DNA of 64,000 nt, taken from Alphaproteobacteria bacterium (GTDB taxonomy: Bacteria; Pseudomonadota; Alphaproteobacteria; JACAEB01). The translations under genes and the position numbers were made by a program. Positions 8,541 through 17,213 of this stretch are shown piece by piece. How positions within the stretch are numbered: the stretch's first letter is position 1; the number at the start of each line of letters is the position of its first letter. Below the pieces are notes generated by a model, which saw only the letters and a list, made by a program, of their open reading frames with translations, did not search any database and was not told where the DNA came from. The stretch lies in contig JACKLE010000004.1 of the NCBI GenBank assembly GCA_024236075.1, forward strand, positions 124,001 through 188,000, given 5' to 3'.

Positions 8541-9695
8541 ATGCGGAAGGTCCTGATCGTACTCGGCATCGTCATCGTGGTCCTTGCGGGCCTCGGCTAT
8601 GCGGCGTGGGCGCTGCGCGTGCCGCGCACGCTCTGGCTCTGGGTCCTCATCCAGTCGGGCAAGCCCGACGAGGACATCTTCGCCACCGAGCCGCCGCCGG
8701 CCCCCGACTATGCCTCAAGCGAGGCCTGGGCGGCGCTGCCGTACCGCGCCGATGCCGCCGACACCGCGCCCGCGGGCTTTGCGCCCATCCCGGACGACGC
8801 GGCGCCGGCCGACGTCTTCTTCGTCCATCCCACGACGTATTTCGGCAAGCAGAACTGGAACCAGCCGCTCGACGACGCAGCCGTGAACCAGGCGACGGAC
8901 GAGCGCTCGATCCGCAACCAGGCGAGCGTCTTCAACGGCTGCTGCCGCATCTATGCGCCCCGCTACCGCCAGGCGACGTTCTACGTCTTCATCGGCCAGG
9001 GCGATGCGGAACTGGAAGGCATCCGGCGCGCCTATGTCGACGTGAAGGAGGCCTTCCGCCACTATCTCGAGACCTGGAACGATGGGCGTCCCTTCCTTAT
9101 CGCCTCCCACAGCCAGGGCTCGCGCTATGCGCTCTGGCTCATCCAGGACATGGTCCAGGGCACGCCGCTCGAGAAGCAGTTCGTCAACGCCTATGTCGTC
9201 GGCTACGCGATCCCCAGCGAATGGTTCTCGCGCGAGCTGACGGATATCGGGCCGTGCGAACGGCCGGATCAGACGGGCTGCGTCGCGAGCTGGAGCACCT
9301 ACGCCGAGGGCGCGGACACGAGCCGTTCGCGCGTCTCCATCCGTCACCGCTACGGCGATGCCTTCGAGTCGAACGAGGGCAAGGCGCTCGACTGCACCAA
9401 TCCGCTGACCTGGGACGCGCGTTCGCCCTCCGCGGGGGCGGGCGCCAATATCGGGGCGTGGATCTATCCGACGACGGGGTCGCAGTCGCCGGCGCCCATT
9501 CCGGGGCTCACCGGCGCCCGCTGCGAAGACGGCGCGCTCTACATCACGCCGCCCGACCTCGTCGCCTACAACGCTGCCGTGCTGCCGGGAAAGAACTATC
9601 ACAACTACGACTATCAGCTCTTCTACATGAACATCCGCGAGAACGCGGCGCTGAGGGTCAAGGCGTTTCTGGAGCAGATACCGTCCGTGGACTGA
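8541..9695 (+). CDS. DUF3089 alpha/beta-hydrolase-like protein
   Basis: A 384-residue membrane-anchored or exported protein: one hydrophobic N-terminal segment (3-24), then a DUF3089 domain. The family signature FFVHPTTYF (93-101) and the nucleophile elbow SHSQGS with Ser191 are visible. DUF3089 proteins are predicted lipase/esterase-like hydrolases; no substrate is established. A strong ribosome-binding site (GGGGGG) precedes the ATG at 8541. A second DUF3089 gene lies at 13218-14381 on the other strand, sharing the serine elbow and a PRYRQ/PLYRQ block. Confidence 0.85.
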   Translation: MRKVLIVLGIVIVVLAGLGYAAWALRVPRTLWLWVLIQSGKPDEDIFATEPPPAPDYASSEAWAALPYRADAADTAPAGFAPIPDDAAPADVFFVHPTTYFGKQNWNQPLDDAAVNQATDERSIRNQASVFNGCCRIYAPRYRQATFYVFIGQGDAELEGIRRAYVDVKEAFRHYLETWNDGRPFLIASHSQGSRYALWLIQDMVQGTPLEKQFVNAYVVGYAIPSEWFSRELTDIGPCERPDQTGCVASWSTYAEGADTSRSRVSIRHRYGDAFESNEGKALDCTNPLTWDARSPSAGAGANIGAWIYPTTGSQSPAPIPGLTGARCEDGALYITPPDLVAYNAAVLPGKNYHNYDYQLFYMNIRENAALRVKAFLEQIPSVD

Positions 9696-9699
9696 CGCT

Positions 9700-10146
9700 T
9701 TACCACGATCCGGTGTTCGGCATCGACTTCCACGGCTCGGCGGGGGCGAGCGCGTCGCCGCGCTGCAGGAGCTCGATGGAGATCCCGTCGGGCGAGCGCA
9801 CGAAGGCCATGTTTCCATCCCGGGGCGGACGGTTGATCGTGACACCGGCCTCCATCAGGCGCGCGCAGGTCGCGTAGATGTCGTCGACGCGGAAGGCGAG
9901 GTGGCCGAAATTGCGCCCGCCCGTATAGGCCTCCGGGTCCCAATTGTAGGTCAGCTCCATCATCGGCGACTTGCGCGCGCGGGCCTCCTGGGCATTGCCG
10001 GGCGCGGCGAGGAAGACGAGCGTGTAGCGCCCGCCGGGATTGTCGTGGCGCGAGATTTCCTCCAGGCCGAGCTTGCCGCAATAGAAGGCGAGCGAGGCCT
10101 CGAGATCGCTCACGCGCACCATGGTGTGCAGATATTCCATCGCCAT
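9700..10146 (-). CDS. gloA: lactoylglutathione lyase (glyoxalase I)
   Basis: Glyoxalase I isomerises the hemithioacetal of methylglyoxal and glutathione to S-lactoylglutathione. The 148-residue protein has both VOC modules and the four expected metal ligands: His7, Glu64, His82 and Glu125. Family signatures such as [10 protein letters not shown] and the GHLAF strand are present. The C-terminal segment after residue 128 ([19 protein letters not shown]) matches the usual alphaproteobacterial form. The stop lies four bases from the end of the convergent DUF3089 gene. Confidence 0.92.
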   Translation of the reverse strand: MAMEYLHTMVRVSDLEASLAFYCGKLGLEEISRHDNPGGRYTLVFLAAPGNAQEARARKSPMMELTYNWDPEAYTGGRNFGHLAFRVDDIYATCARLMEAGVTINRPPRDGNMAFVRSPDGISIELLQRGDALAPAEPWKSMPNTGSW

Positions 10147-10241
10147 CTCATCGCTCCTCTCGCATCGCCTCGGCCCTTGCGCGAAGGCCGGCGCGGCCCC
10201 AACGTCGGGCCCGCAGGTCCTTCCGCAGCAAAGGGCGCTCC

Positions 10242-10595
10242 ATGCCGCAATCGTCCGCCTTCGCCTATCTGGCGCCGATCCTCTTCCTGTCGTTCTCGAA
10301 CATATTCATGACCTTCGCCTGGTACGGGCACTTGAAGTTCAAATCCGTGCCGCTCGCGCTCGTCGTCGTGGCGAGCTGGGGCATCGCCTTCTTCGAATAC
10401 TGCCTCGCCGTGCCGGCCAACCGCATCGGCCATCAGGTCTATTCGGCGGCCGAGCTCAAGACCATCCAGGAGATCGTGACGCTCGTCGTCTTCGCAGTGT
10501 TCTCGGTCGCCTATCTCGGCGAGAGCCTGCGCTGGACGCAAGGGGCGGGCTTCGCGCTCCTCGTCGTGGCGGCGTTCCTCATCTTTCAGAAGTGA
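10242..10595 (+). CDS. DUF486 small multidrug-type membrane protein
   Basis: A 117-residue integral membrane protein with about four hydrophobic helices. It matches the DUF486/DMT family: [13 protein letters not shown] at about 22-34, the [20 protein letters not shown] segment at about 44-63, and a terminal helix ending IFQK. Family members are related to small drug/metabolite transporters, with no defined substrate. The start at 10242 follows AGGGCG. Its last 17 bases overlap the end of the convergent mscS-like gene. Confidence 0.88.
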   Translation: MPQSSAFAYLAPILFLSFSNIFMTFAWYGHLKFKSVPLALVVVASWGIAFFEYCLAVPANRIGHQVYSAAELKTIQEIVTLVVFAVFSVAYLGESLRWTQGAGFALLVVAAFLIFQK

Positions 10596-11769
10596 GCTCC
10601 GTGGACGGCTCCTCGCGTCCGGCGAGCTTCTCCACGAAGACCGACTGCGTCGGATAGGCGAACTCGATGCCTCGAGCGGCGAAATCGCGCATGATCTTGA
10701 GATTGATCGCCTGCTGCCGGTCCATGTAGTCCCCATATTCCGGCGACTGAACGTAGTAGACGATCTCGTAGTTGAGCGAGAAATCGCCATAGGCCGCGAA
10801 ATGGGCGCGGTCGAAGCGCGTCCCCTCGGTCCCTTCCACCGCCGCGCGCAGAAGCTTCGGAATCTCTTCGACCAGCTCGACCGGCGTCTGGTAGACGACG
10901 CCGATCCGGAACAGCACGCGCCGCTCGTAGAGCTGCTTGTAGTTGCGGATGTTCGTCTGCAGGAGATTGGCGTTCGAGACCACGATCAGCTCGCCCGACA
11001 GCGCGCGGATGCGCGTCGTCTTGAGCCCGATGCGCTCGACCGTGCCCATGAGGTCGCCGAAGATGATGAAGTCTCCGCGCACGAAGGGGCGGTCCAGCAC
11101 GATGGTGAGCGAGGCGAAGAGATCCGCGAAAATGCTCTGCGCCGCGAGGCCGATCGCGATGCCGCCCACTCCGAGCCCGGCTATGAGCGCGGTGACGTCG
11201 ACGCCGAGCGTGCCGAGGATCGTAAGTCCGACCACGGCCCAGACCGCGAAGTTGATGAAGAGCTTCACCAGCGACAGAGCGTTGGCGAGCGTCGAATAGT
11301 CGCCCGACTGCCGCGCGGCGTAGCGCGACGCGAGGCTGACGAGGATGCTCGTCGCCCACACGCCCGCCTGGAACAGGAAGGCGCCGAGGAGCGCGAGCGT
11401 GATGAGGCGGTGCTCGTATCCGACCGCGGCGGCGCCGGCATAGACCGCCAAGGCGAGGATGAGCAGGCTCGACGTCTTCCTGATCGTGCTTTGAGCCTCG
11501 GCGCGCCAGGACCCCTCGTGGGGCGACTTGCCGCCCACGAGCGCACCGAGGCGTCCGCGCAGCCACAGGAGGGCGAACAGGACGAGCGCGGCAACGGCAA
11601 GCGCTTGGCCGACAAGGATCGCGAAATCGGCGATCTCCTGCCAATGGGCTTCGACCCAGCCGACGGCGTTCTGCGTATCCGCGGCGAAGAGGCCTAGCAG
11701 CTGCAAGGCGCCGTGACCGTCCGCAGGCGGAGAAGATGGCGGGAGAACGTCCGGGGCCTGGGCAGTCAT
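10579..11769 (-). CDS. MscS-family mechanosensitive ion channel
   Basis: A 396-residue inner-membrane channel that would relieve osmotic pressure on hypo-osmotic shock. Hydrophobic helices occur at about 45-70, 100-120, 125-150 and 170-210. The pore-lining third helix is Gly/Ala-rich (ALIAGLGVGGIAIGLAAQ), followed by the conserved beta domain (FVRGDFIIFGDLMGTVERIG) and a cytoplasmic alpha/beta region. This layout is typical of short MscS/MscM-type channels. Its 3' end overlaps the DUF486 gene by 17 bases in convergent orientation. Confidence 0.92.
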   Translation of the reverse strand: MTAQAPDVLPPSSPPADGHGALQLLGLFAADTQNAVGWVEAHWQEIADFAILVGQALAVAALVLFALLWLRGRLGALVGGKSPHEGSWRAEAQSTIRKTSSLLILALAVYAGAAAVGYEHRLITLALLGAFLFQAGVWATSILVSLASRYAARQSGDYSTLANALSLVKLFINFAVWAVVGLTILGTLGVDVTALIAGLGVGGIAIGLAAQSIFADLFASLTIVLDRPFVRGDFIIFGDLMGTVERIGLKTTRIRALSGELIVVSNANLLQTNIRNYKQLYERRVLFRIGVVYQTPVELVEEIPKLLRAAVEGTEGTRFDRAHFAAYGDFSLNYEIVYYVQSPEYGDYMDRQQAINLKIMRDFAARGIEFAYPTQSVFVEKLAGREEPSTELTSER

Positions 11770-11895
11770 GTCGGTGTCCGATTTTTCGATCGCGCGCGGC
11801 GGCGGCGGGCCGGGGGAGGAACGGGCGGCGCGATGCCGCCCGAGGAGGGAGCTGCGCGGCCGGAGTCGATGGGCGCTGCCGGCCGCGCGGCTCTG

Positions 11896-12528
11896 CTATT
11901 GCGCCTTGTGGAACTCGGTCTCGATCCCGAACGTAACGTCCGCGCCGACAACCTGGGTGAGGGCAGTGTAGCCCCAGTCGGTTCGCTTGAGCACGCCCTT
12001 CGCGGAAAAGCCCATGACGTCCATGTTGCGCATCGGATGGGTGATCTTGCCGTTGAAGGTGACGTCGAGCGTCACCGGCTTGGTCACGCCGAGCATGGTG
12101 AAGTCGCCCGTGACGCGGCCCGTGGTCGGGGAGGTCTTCTCGATCTTCGTCGCCTTGAAGGTGATCGCGGGGTAGGCGGACGCATTCAGATGCTTCTCGC
12201 CCGCGAGCTCGGGCGTCAGCTTCTGATGATTGACGTCGATCGAGGCCGTGTCGATCGTCACCTCGAGCGTGCTCTGCGTCGGATCGGCCGCGTCGAACTG
12301 GAGCGTGCCGGCCGCCTTGTTGAAGCGCCCCGTATAGTTCGAGACGCCCATATGGCTGACCCAGAACGTGATCTCCGTGTGCGAGGGATCCATGGCGTAG
12401 GTGCCGGACTGGAGCGCGGCTGCGTCGGTCGTGACGGGGATGCTGGTGGGCTCGACCTCCGCCAGCGCGGGGCCGCAGGCCAGCACGGCAAGAGCCGCCG
12501 CGAGCGCCGGCGTGATGCGCTTTCTCAT
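11896..12528 (-). CDS. YceI-family periplasmic protein
   Basis: A 210-residue exported protein with a Sec signal peptide (about 1-23, ending ALA) and a lipocalin-like YceI domain. Signatures include YAMDPSHTEITFWVSHMG near residue 50, the ASIDVNHQKL segment, a GDFTMLGVTKPVTL strand and the MGFSAKG strand. YceI proteins bind polyisoprenoid or amphiphilic molecules in the periplasm; the ligand here is unknown. The ATG at 12528 is preceded by AGGAGC. The gene diverges from the SRPBCC gene at 12617. Confidence 0.9.
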   Translation of the reverse strand: MRKRITPALAAALAVLACGPALAEVEPTSIPVTTDAAALQSGTYAMDPSHTEITFWVSHMGVSNYTGRFNKAAGTLQFDAADPTQSTLEVTIDTASIDVNHQKLTPELAGEKHLNASAYPAITFKATKIEKTSPTTGRVTGDFTMLGVTKPVTLDVTFNGKITHPMRNMDVMGFSAKGVLKRTDWGYTALTQVVGADVTFGIETEFHKAQ

Positions 12529-12616
12529 GTTTGGGGCTCCTCTCGCTGTTGTGGGCCCGCAAGAGTATAGTCCCCGGAGCGGGGGCGGAAAGCCCCGGGC
12601 GCGCAGGGAGGGCATC

Positions 12617-13153
12617 ATGATCTGGGCTCGCCGCATTGCGATGGCGGTGATCGCCGTCGTTCTCGTTCTCGCCCTTGTCGGCCTCGTGCTGCCGCGCGAG
12701 GTTCACGTGGAGCGTTCGATCGTCATCGCGGCCGAGCCGGCCGCGGTGTTCCCCTATGTGAACGATCTGCGCCGGTTCAACGCCTGGTCTCCATGGTCGC
12801 GGAGGGACCCGAACATGGAGACGCGGTTCGACGGCCCCGACGCAGGGGTCGGGCAGCGCATGAGCTGGACGAGCGACAAGCCCGACGTCGGCAGCGGCTC
12901 CCAGGAGATCATCGAGAGCGTCGACGGCACGCATGTGTGCACGGCCCTCATATTCGGGTCGGAAGAGGGCATGACGGCGGAGTTCGATCTGAGCCGCGTG
13001 CCGGGCGGCACCAAGGTCGTGTGGAGCTTCGAGACCGATCTCGGCTGGAATCCGTTCTCGCGCTATGTCGGCCTCATGTTCGACGGACTCATCGGCAAGG
13101 ACTACGAGGAAGGCCTCGCGAATCTCAAGACCGCCGTCGAGAGCGGCGCCTGA
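12617..13153 (+). CDS. SRPBCC-fold (polyketide cyclase-like) protein, membrane anchored
   Basis: A 178-residue protein with one N-terminal hydrophobic segment (about 5-27), followed by a START/SRPBCC ligand-binding domain. Family marks are VHVERSIVIAAEPAAVFPYV and FNAWSPWSRRDPNM, then a C-terminal helix (GKDYEEGLANLK). These proteins bind hydrophobic ligands; no specific role can be given. The ATG at 12617 follows GGAGGGC; the longer frame from 12401 is antisense to the YceI gene and was trimmed. Confidence 0.85.
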   Translation: MIWARRIAMAVIAVVLVLALVGLVLPREVHVERSIVIAAEPAAVFPYVNDLRRFNAWSPWSRRDPNMETRFDGPDAGVGQRMSWTSDKPDVGSGSQEIIESVDGTHVCTALIFGSEEGMTAEFDLSRVPGGTKVVWSFETDLGWNPFSRYVGLMFDGLIGKDYEEGLANLKTAVESGA

Positions 13154-13217
13154 GCGGCGCGCCCGGAACAAATCCCAAGCGGACGAGATCGAATTGCCTC
13201 GGCCGGGGCGGCTTGCT

Positions 13218-14381
13218 CTAGGGAGCGGAAGCCGCCGTCGCCTTTTCGACCAGATCGATGAGATTGCCCATTCCGAGATGCACATCGATGAGGTGCAGGC
13301 CCCAATCCGGCAGCACCGCTCCTTGCGATATCACGTCGCCGCGAATCTCGTCCGTCCGCGGATCCTTTGGGTTGCCGTTGACGGTCACGGCGAGGTAGCT
13401 GCCCGCATCGTCGGACACGCATTCGCCTTCGAGGAGGAGCGGGACCCGAACGAAGGGCGTCGTCACCGCCGTCGTGCTCGACCAGGCGACTGGAGTCGTG
13501 GCGCCGTTGGGGTTCGAGGCATCCGGCCCGATTCCGGTGGATAGGTAGGCGTCCAGCGGAGCCGAGCCGCCCTCGAGCGCGGCGGGATTGGTGCAGCCGG
13601 CCACCATGCCCTCGCCCGGCACGCGTCCGAAGCGCGTGTTCGCGGGAGGCGGCGCCTCGGCGCGAAACGAGACATAGGTGACGATGCAGCCCGTTTCGCC
13701 GGTCTTGGAGCAGAGGGGCATCGACTTGAAGTCGCCGCCGACGAGCGCGCCTCTCGGGACCGCCATGTTCGCGCCGATAAGCATCGCGAGCAGGATCTTC
13801 GCCTGGTCCGGCTTGCCGTCGATCTCCTGCTGGATGAGCGCCTTCAGGACGCCCGAGCCCTGCGAATGGCCGATGAGGACGACGCGGCGGCCGTTATTCT
13901 CCGTGGCGAGATAATGGTTCCACGCGGCGAGCACGTCGTTGTATCCGAGCGTCCGGTCGACATCGGCCGTCTTGCCCTCCATGAACGCCCGGAGGGCGGT
14001 CAGCGTCACCTGACGATAGAGGGGCGCGAAGGTGCGGCAGACCGAGCCGAAACGCGCGAACTGGTGGGCGGCGACGCTCTTCTCCTCGGGGCCCGCGACG
14101 AGGTCGCTGTTGGGAGTCGGGTCGAGCGAGACCGTCGGATAGACGTAGAAGCAGTCGATCTCGGGGTCCTCGGCGGGAACGAAAGGAACGACCTTCACGT
14201 TGCCGTCGGCGGAGACGATGCCGGTCGTCTGATCGGCCGAGCAGGCATCCTGCCGGCCGGGCCAGCACAGCCAGTTCTCGCTCTTGGCATAGTCGGCCGG
14301 CTCCGCCGCTTCGGCGCGAATCGCACCAAACGCCGCGAGTCCGGCGCCCAGGGCCACAGCCCAGCGACCGATCGTGCGCAT
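13218..14381 (-). CDS. secreted DUF3089 alpha/beta-hydrolase-like protein
   Basis: A 387-residue exported protein with a Sec signal peptide (1-25, ending AEA). The DUF3089 domain shows CFYVYPTVS (77-85) and the GHSQG nucleophile elbow with Ser173. Several paired cysteines suggest periplasmic disulfides. It is a predicted esterase/lipase relative with unknown substrate. It is a paralogue of the gene at 8541 but has a cleavable signal instead of an anchor. It diverges from the PfkB gene at 14540. Confidence 0.85.
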   Translation of the reverse strand: MRTIGRWAVALGAGLAAFGAIRAEAAEPADYAKSENWLCWPGRQDACSADQTTGIVSADGNVKVVPFVPAEDPEIDCFYVYPTVSLDPTPNSDLVAGPEEKSVAAHQFARFGSVCRTFAPLYRQVTLTALRAFMEGKTADVDRTLGYNDVLAAWNHYLATENNGRRVVLIGHSQGSGVLKALIQQEIDGKPDQAKILLAMLIGANMAVPRGALVGGDFKSMPLCSKTGETGCIVTYVSFRAEAPPPANTRFGRVPGEGMVAGCTNPAALEGGSAPLDAYLSTGIGPDASNPNGATTPVAWSSTTAVTTPFVRVPLLLEGECVSDDAGSYLAVTVNGNPKDPRTDEIRGDVISQGAVLPDWGLHLIDVHLGMGNLIDLVEKATAASAP

Positions 14382-14539
14382 GACCTCTCTCCTCCCGCTT
14401 GTCTCTTGCCGCCAGGAGAGGGCACGGCCGAGCGGCCTGTCAAATCGGCCCGCCCAACCCGCCCGGCGAATTTGCCGGCCCCGCGCGGTGCAGCTAGCCT
14501 CGCGGAAACCCTCTCCGCGTCCCTCGCCCGAGGAGCCCC

Positions 14540-15700
14540 ATGCGCGCCATCACCGTCGGCAGCCTCGTGCAGGACATCATCGTCATCGTCGCCGATGCCG
14601 CGATCGAGCAGATGCGCATGAGCAACGCGACCTCGTCCTTCCTTCTGCTCGAGGCGGGCAAGAAGGTCGACACGACGACGATTCTGGAGACCTGCGGCGG
14701 CGGCGCGGCGAATGCGGCCGTGGCGCTCGCGCGCCTCGGCTTCGATGCGGCGATCCTCGGCAAGATCGGCACCGATTCGGCGGCGGCGTTTCTCAAGCCC
14801 AAGCTCGAGGCCGAAGGGGTCGATCTTTCGCGCGTCACGGCGCTCGACGACGCGCCGACGGGGCGCTCGGTCATCATCATCGCCCACGACCGCGATCCGG
14901 CGATCCTCGTCAATCGCGGAGCGAATACGCGCCTCGCCTGCGAAGAGGTCGAGGATGCGAGCTTCGCGGGCGTCGACCTCGTCTGCGTGACGCCCTTGAG
15001 CGGTCAGTCGGCGGACTGCTACGGAGCCCTCGTCGCGCGTGCCAAGAGCGCCGGGGCCTATGTGCTCGCGATCCCAGGCATTCGCCAGCTCTCCTCGCGG
15101 GGCGAGGAGTTTCTCGCCTCGCTGCCGCAGGTCGACACAGTGATCGTCAACCGGCGCGAGGCGAGCCAGCTCGTGGCGCTGGTCGCGCGGGGCCTCGATG
15201 CGGGGCGCCACCGCCTCGAGGCGGCGGACGCGAGCTCGGGGCCCATGCCGCGCCTCCTCGCCGGCGGGCTCGAGCATGGCGGCTTCGCGCTGACCTTCGC
15301 CGATTTCGCGGCGGCCATCCTCGCGCGCGGCGCCCGCACGCTCGTCATCACCGACGGCTCGCAGGGTGCCGTGGCGGTCGAGGGAGAGAGCGTCGTGCAC
15401 GCGCCCATAGTCGAGGCGGAGATCGTCGCGACCGTCGGGGCGGGCGATGCCTTTGCGACCACCTTCGCGGCCATGCAGGTCGAGGGGGGAAGCCTTGAGC
15501 GCGCGCTCGGGGCGGCGGCCGTCAACGCCGCCTCCGTGATCGGCGCGCTCGACACGCAATCCAACCTCTTGCGCCGCGAGGCGCTCGAGCGCGGCGTGGC
15601 GGCGCTTTCGCCCGAGCGCACGCGAAGCTGGCGCCTCGTCGATCAGGACCGGGGCTCCAGGCGAGCGCGTCCGCCCCGGCGCGCGAAGGCGAGGCCCTGA
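14540..15700 (+). CDS. PfkB-family carbohydrate/nucleoside kinase
   Basis: A 386-residue ribokinase-fold kinase. The glycine-rich substrate motif CGGGAANAAVALARLG (52-67) and the ATP-site signature ATVGAGDAF (297-305) with catalytic Asp303 are intact. It is longer than the usual 310-330 because of an insertion around residues 215-250 (HRLEAADASSGPMPRLLAGG) and a basic tail after 360. The phosphate acceptor is unknown. It is followed after 16 bases by an AbgT-family transporter, so kinase and transporter are probably one operon acting on a shared compound. Confidence 0.85.
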   Translation: MRAITVGSLVQDIIVIVADAAIEQMRMSNATSSFLLLEAGKKVDTTTILETCGGGAANAAVALARLGFDAAILGKIGTDSAAAFLKPKLEAEGVDLSRVTALDDAPTGRSVIIIAHDRDPAILVNRGANTRLACEEVEDASFAGVDLVCVTPLSGQSADCYGALVARAKSAGAYVLAIPGIRQLSSRGEEFLASLPQVDTVIVNRREASQLVALVARGLDAGRHRLEAADASSGPMPRLLAGGLEHGGFALTFADFAAAILARGARTLVITDGSQGAVAVEGESVVHAPIVEAEIVATVGAGDAFATTFAAMQVEGGSLERALGAAAVNAASVIGALDTQSNLLRREALERGVAALSPERTRSWRLVDQDRGSRRARPPRRAKARP

Positions 15701-15716
15701 GGGGGGACACGGAGCG

Positions 15717-17201
15717 ATGAAGGCCTTCGACAGGACACTCGACTGGATCGAGCGGGCGGGCAATCGGCTGCCCGACCCGGTCACGCTCTTCGTCTTTCTC
15801 ATCGTTGCCGTCGTCGTCGCCTCGGTCGCGGCGGCCGCCTTCGGCCTTTCCGCCGTGCACCCCGTATCCGGCGAGGCCATCGCGGCGAAGAGCGTGCTCG
15901 CAGGCGACCTCGTGCAGCGCCTCCTCACGGAAATGCCGAAAACCTTCGCCGGCTTTCCGCCCCTCGGCTATGTGCTGCTCGCCATGCTCGGCGTCGGCGT
16001 CGCGGAGAAGAGCGGCTTCCTCGTCGTCGCGCTGCGCGCGCTCGTCTCCGGCGTTCCGCGCTATCTCCTCACCGCCGCCGTGGTCTTCGCGGGGGTCATG
16101 TCGAGTCTTGCCGTCGATGCGGGCTATGTCGTGCTCATTCCGCTCGGCGCGGCGATCTTTCTCGGCGCCGGGCGTCACCCCATCGCCGGACTTGCAGCGG
16201 CGTTCGCAGGAGTCTCGGGCGGCTTCAGCGCGAACCTGGTGCTGACGCCGCTCGATGCGCTTCTTGCCGGCCTCACCGAGGCGGCGGCGAAGCTCGTCCA
16301 TGCGGACGCGACCTTCGCCGTGTCCGCGAACTACTTCCTGATGGTGGCCTTCGTTCCCGTCTTCGTCGCTGTCGGGACGTGGGTGACGGAGGTCCTGGTC
16401 GAGCCGCGGCTGAAGCCGGTCGCCGCGACCGCCACGCAGGACGCGGCGATAGCGTCGCTGACGCCGGCCGAACGACGCGGGCTGCTCGTGGCGGGGCTCG
16501 TTCTTCTTCTTTTCGCCGGCCTCGTCGTCGCCTTGTGCCTAGGTCCGGATGCGGCCCTGCGGGACGCGCAAGGCACGCTCGATCCCCTCGTGCACAGCCT
16601 CGTCGCGCTGATGTTCCTCGCCTTCCTCGGCATGGGCCTCGGCTACGGCATCACGACGGGCACGGTGCGCTCGGACCGCGACGCGGTCGGCATGATGGGC
16701 GGCGCGATGGCGGATCTCGCGAGCTATATCGTGCTCGCCTTCTTCGCGGCGCATTTCCTGGCGCTGTTCTCCTGGTCCAATCTCGGCATCATCACGGCGA
16801 TCGGCGGGGCGCGCTCCATCGAGGCGACGGGGCTCAGCGGGACGGCCCTGCTGCTCGCGCTCATCGTGCTGACGATGTCGGTCAACATCCTCATCGGCAG
16901 CGCCTCGGCGAAGTGGTCGTTCTTCGCGCCGATCTTCGTCCCTATGCTGATGCTCGTCGGCATCGATCCTGCGGCGACGCAGGCCGCCTACCGCGTCGGG
17001 GATTCGGCGACCAATATGGTGACGCCGCTTCTGCCCTATTTTCCGCTGATCCTGATCGTGGGGCGCCGCTACGACCCGAGCTTCGGCATCGGCTCGCTCG
17101 TCGCGACCATGCTGCCCTATAGCCTCTTCTTCACCCTTTCGACGAGCTTCCTCTTCCTCGTCTGGTACTGGCTGGGCATTCCTTTCGGTCCGGGCGGGTG
17201 A
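15717..17201 (+). CDS. AbgT-family transporter
   Basis: A 494-residue inner-membrane transporter of the AbgT family, whose characterised members import p-aminobenzoyl-glutamate or export sulfonamide antimetabolites. The N-terminus (ERAGNRLPDPVTLFVFLI), the KTFAGFPPLGYVLLAMLGVGVAEKSG-like region (split here at about 75-100), SLAVDAGYVVLIPLGAAIF and the C-terminal SASAKWSFFAPIFVPM are characteristic. Length matches E. coli AbgT (about 510). It follows the PfkB kinase by 16 bases with a GGGGGACACGGAGCG leader. Confidence 0.92.
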   Translation: MKAFDRTLDWIERAGNRLPDPVTLFVFLIVAVVVASVAAAAFGLSAVHPVSGEAIAAKSVLAGDLVQRLLTEMPKTFAGFPPLGYVLLAMLGVGVAEKSGFLVVALRALVSGVPRYLLTAAVVFAGVMSSLAVDAGYVVLIPLGAAIFLGAGRHPIAGLAAAFAGVSGGFSANLVLTPLDALLAGLTEAAAKLVHADATFAVSANYFLMVAFVPVFVAVGTWVTEVLVEPRLKPVAATATQDAAIASLTPAERRGLLVAGLVLLLFAGLVVALCLGPDAALRDAQGTLDPLVHSLVALMFLAFLGMGLGYGITTGTVRSDRDAVGMMGGAMADLASYIVLAFFAAHFLALFSWSNLGIITAIGGARSIEATGLSGTALLLALIVLTMSVNILIGSASAKWSFFAPIFVPMLMLVGIDPAATQAAYRVGDSATNMVTPLLPYFPLILIVGRRYDPSFGIGSLVATMLPYSLFFTLSTSFLFLVWYWLGIPFGPGG

Positions 17202-17213
17202 GGCGGCGGCGCG

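Noticed and set aside
10586..13285. 899-residue minus-strand frame
   Set aside because: Shadow frame crossing the mscS-like, yceI and SRPBCC genes; low complexity with Arg/Pro bias.
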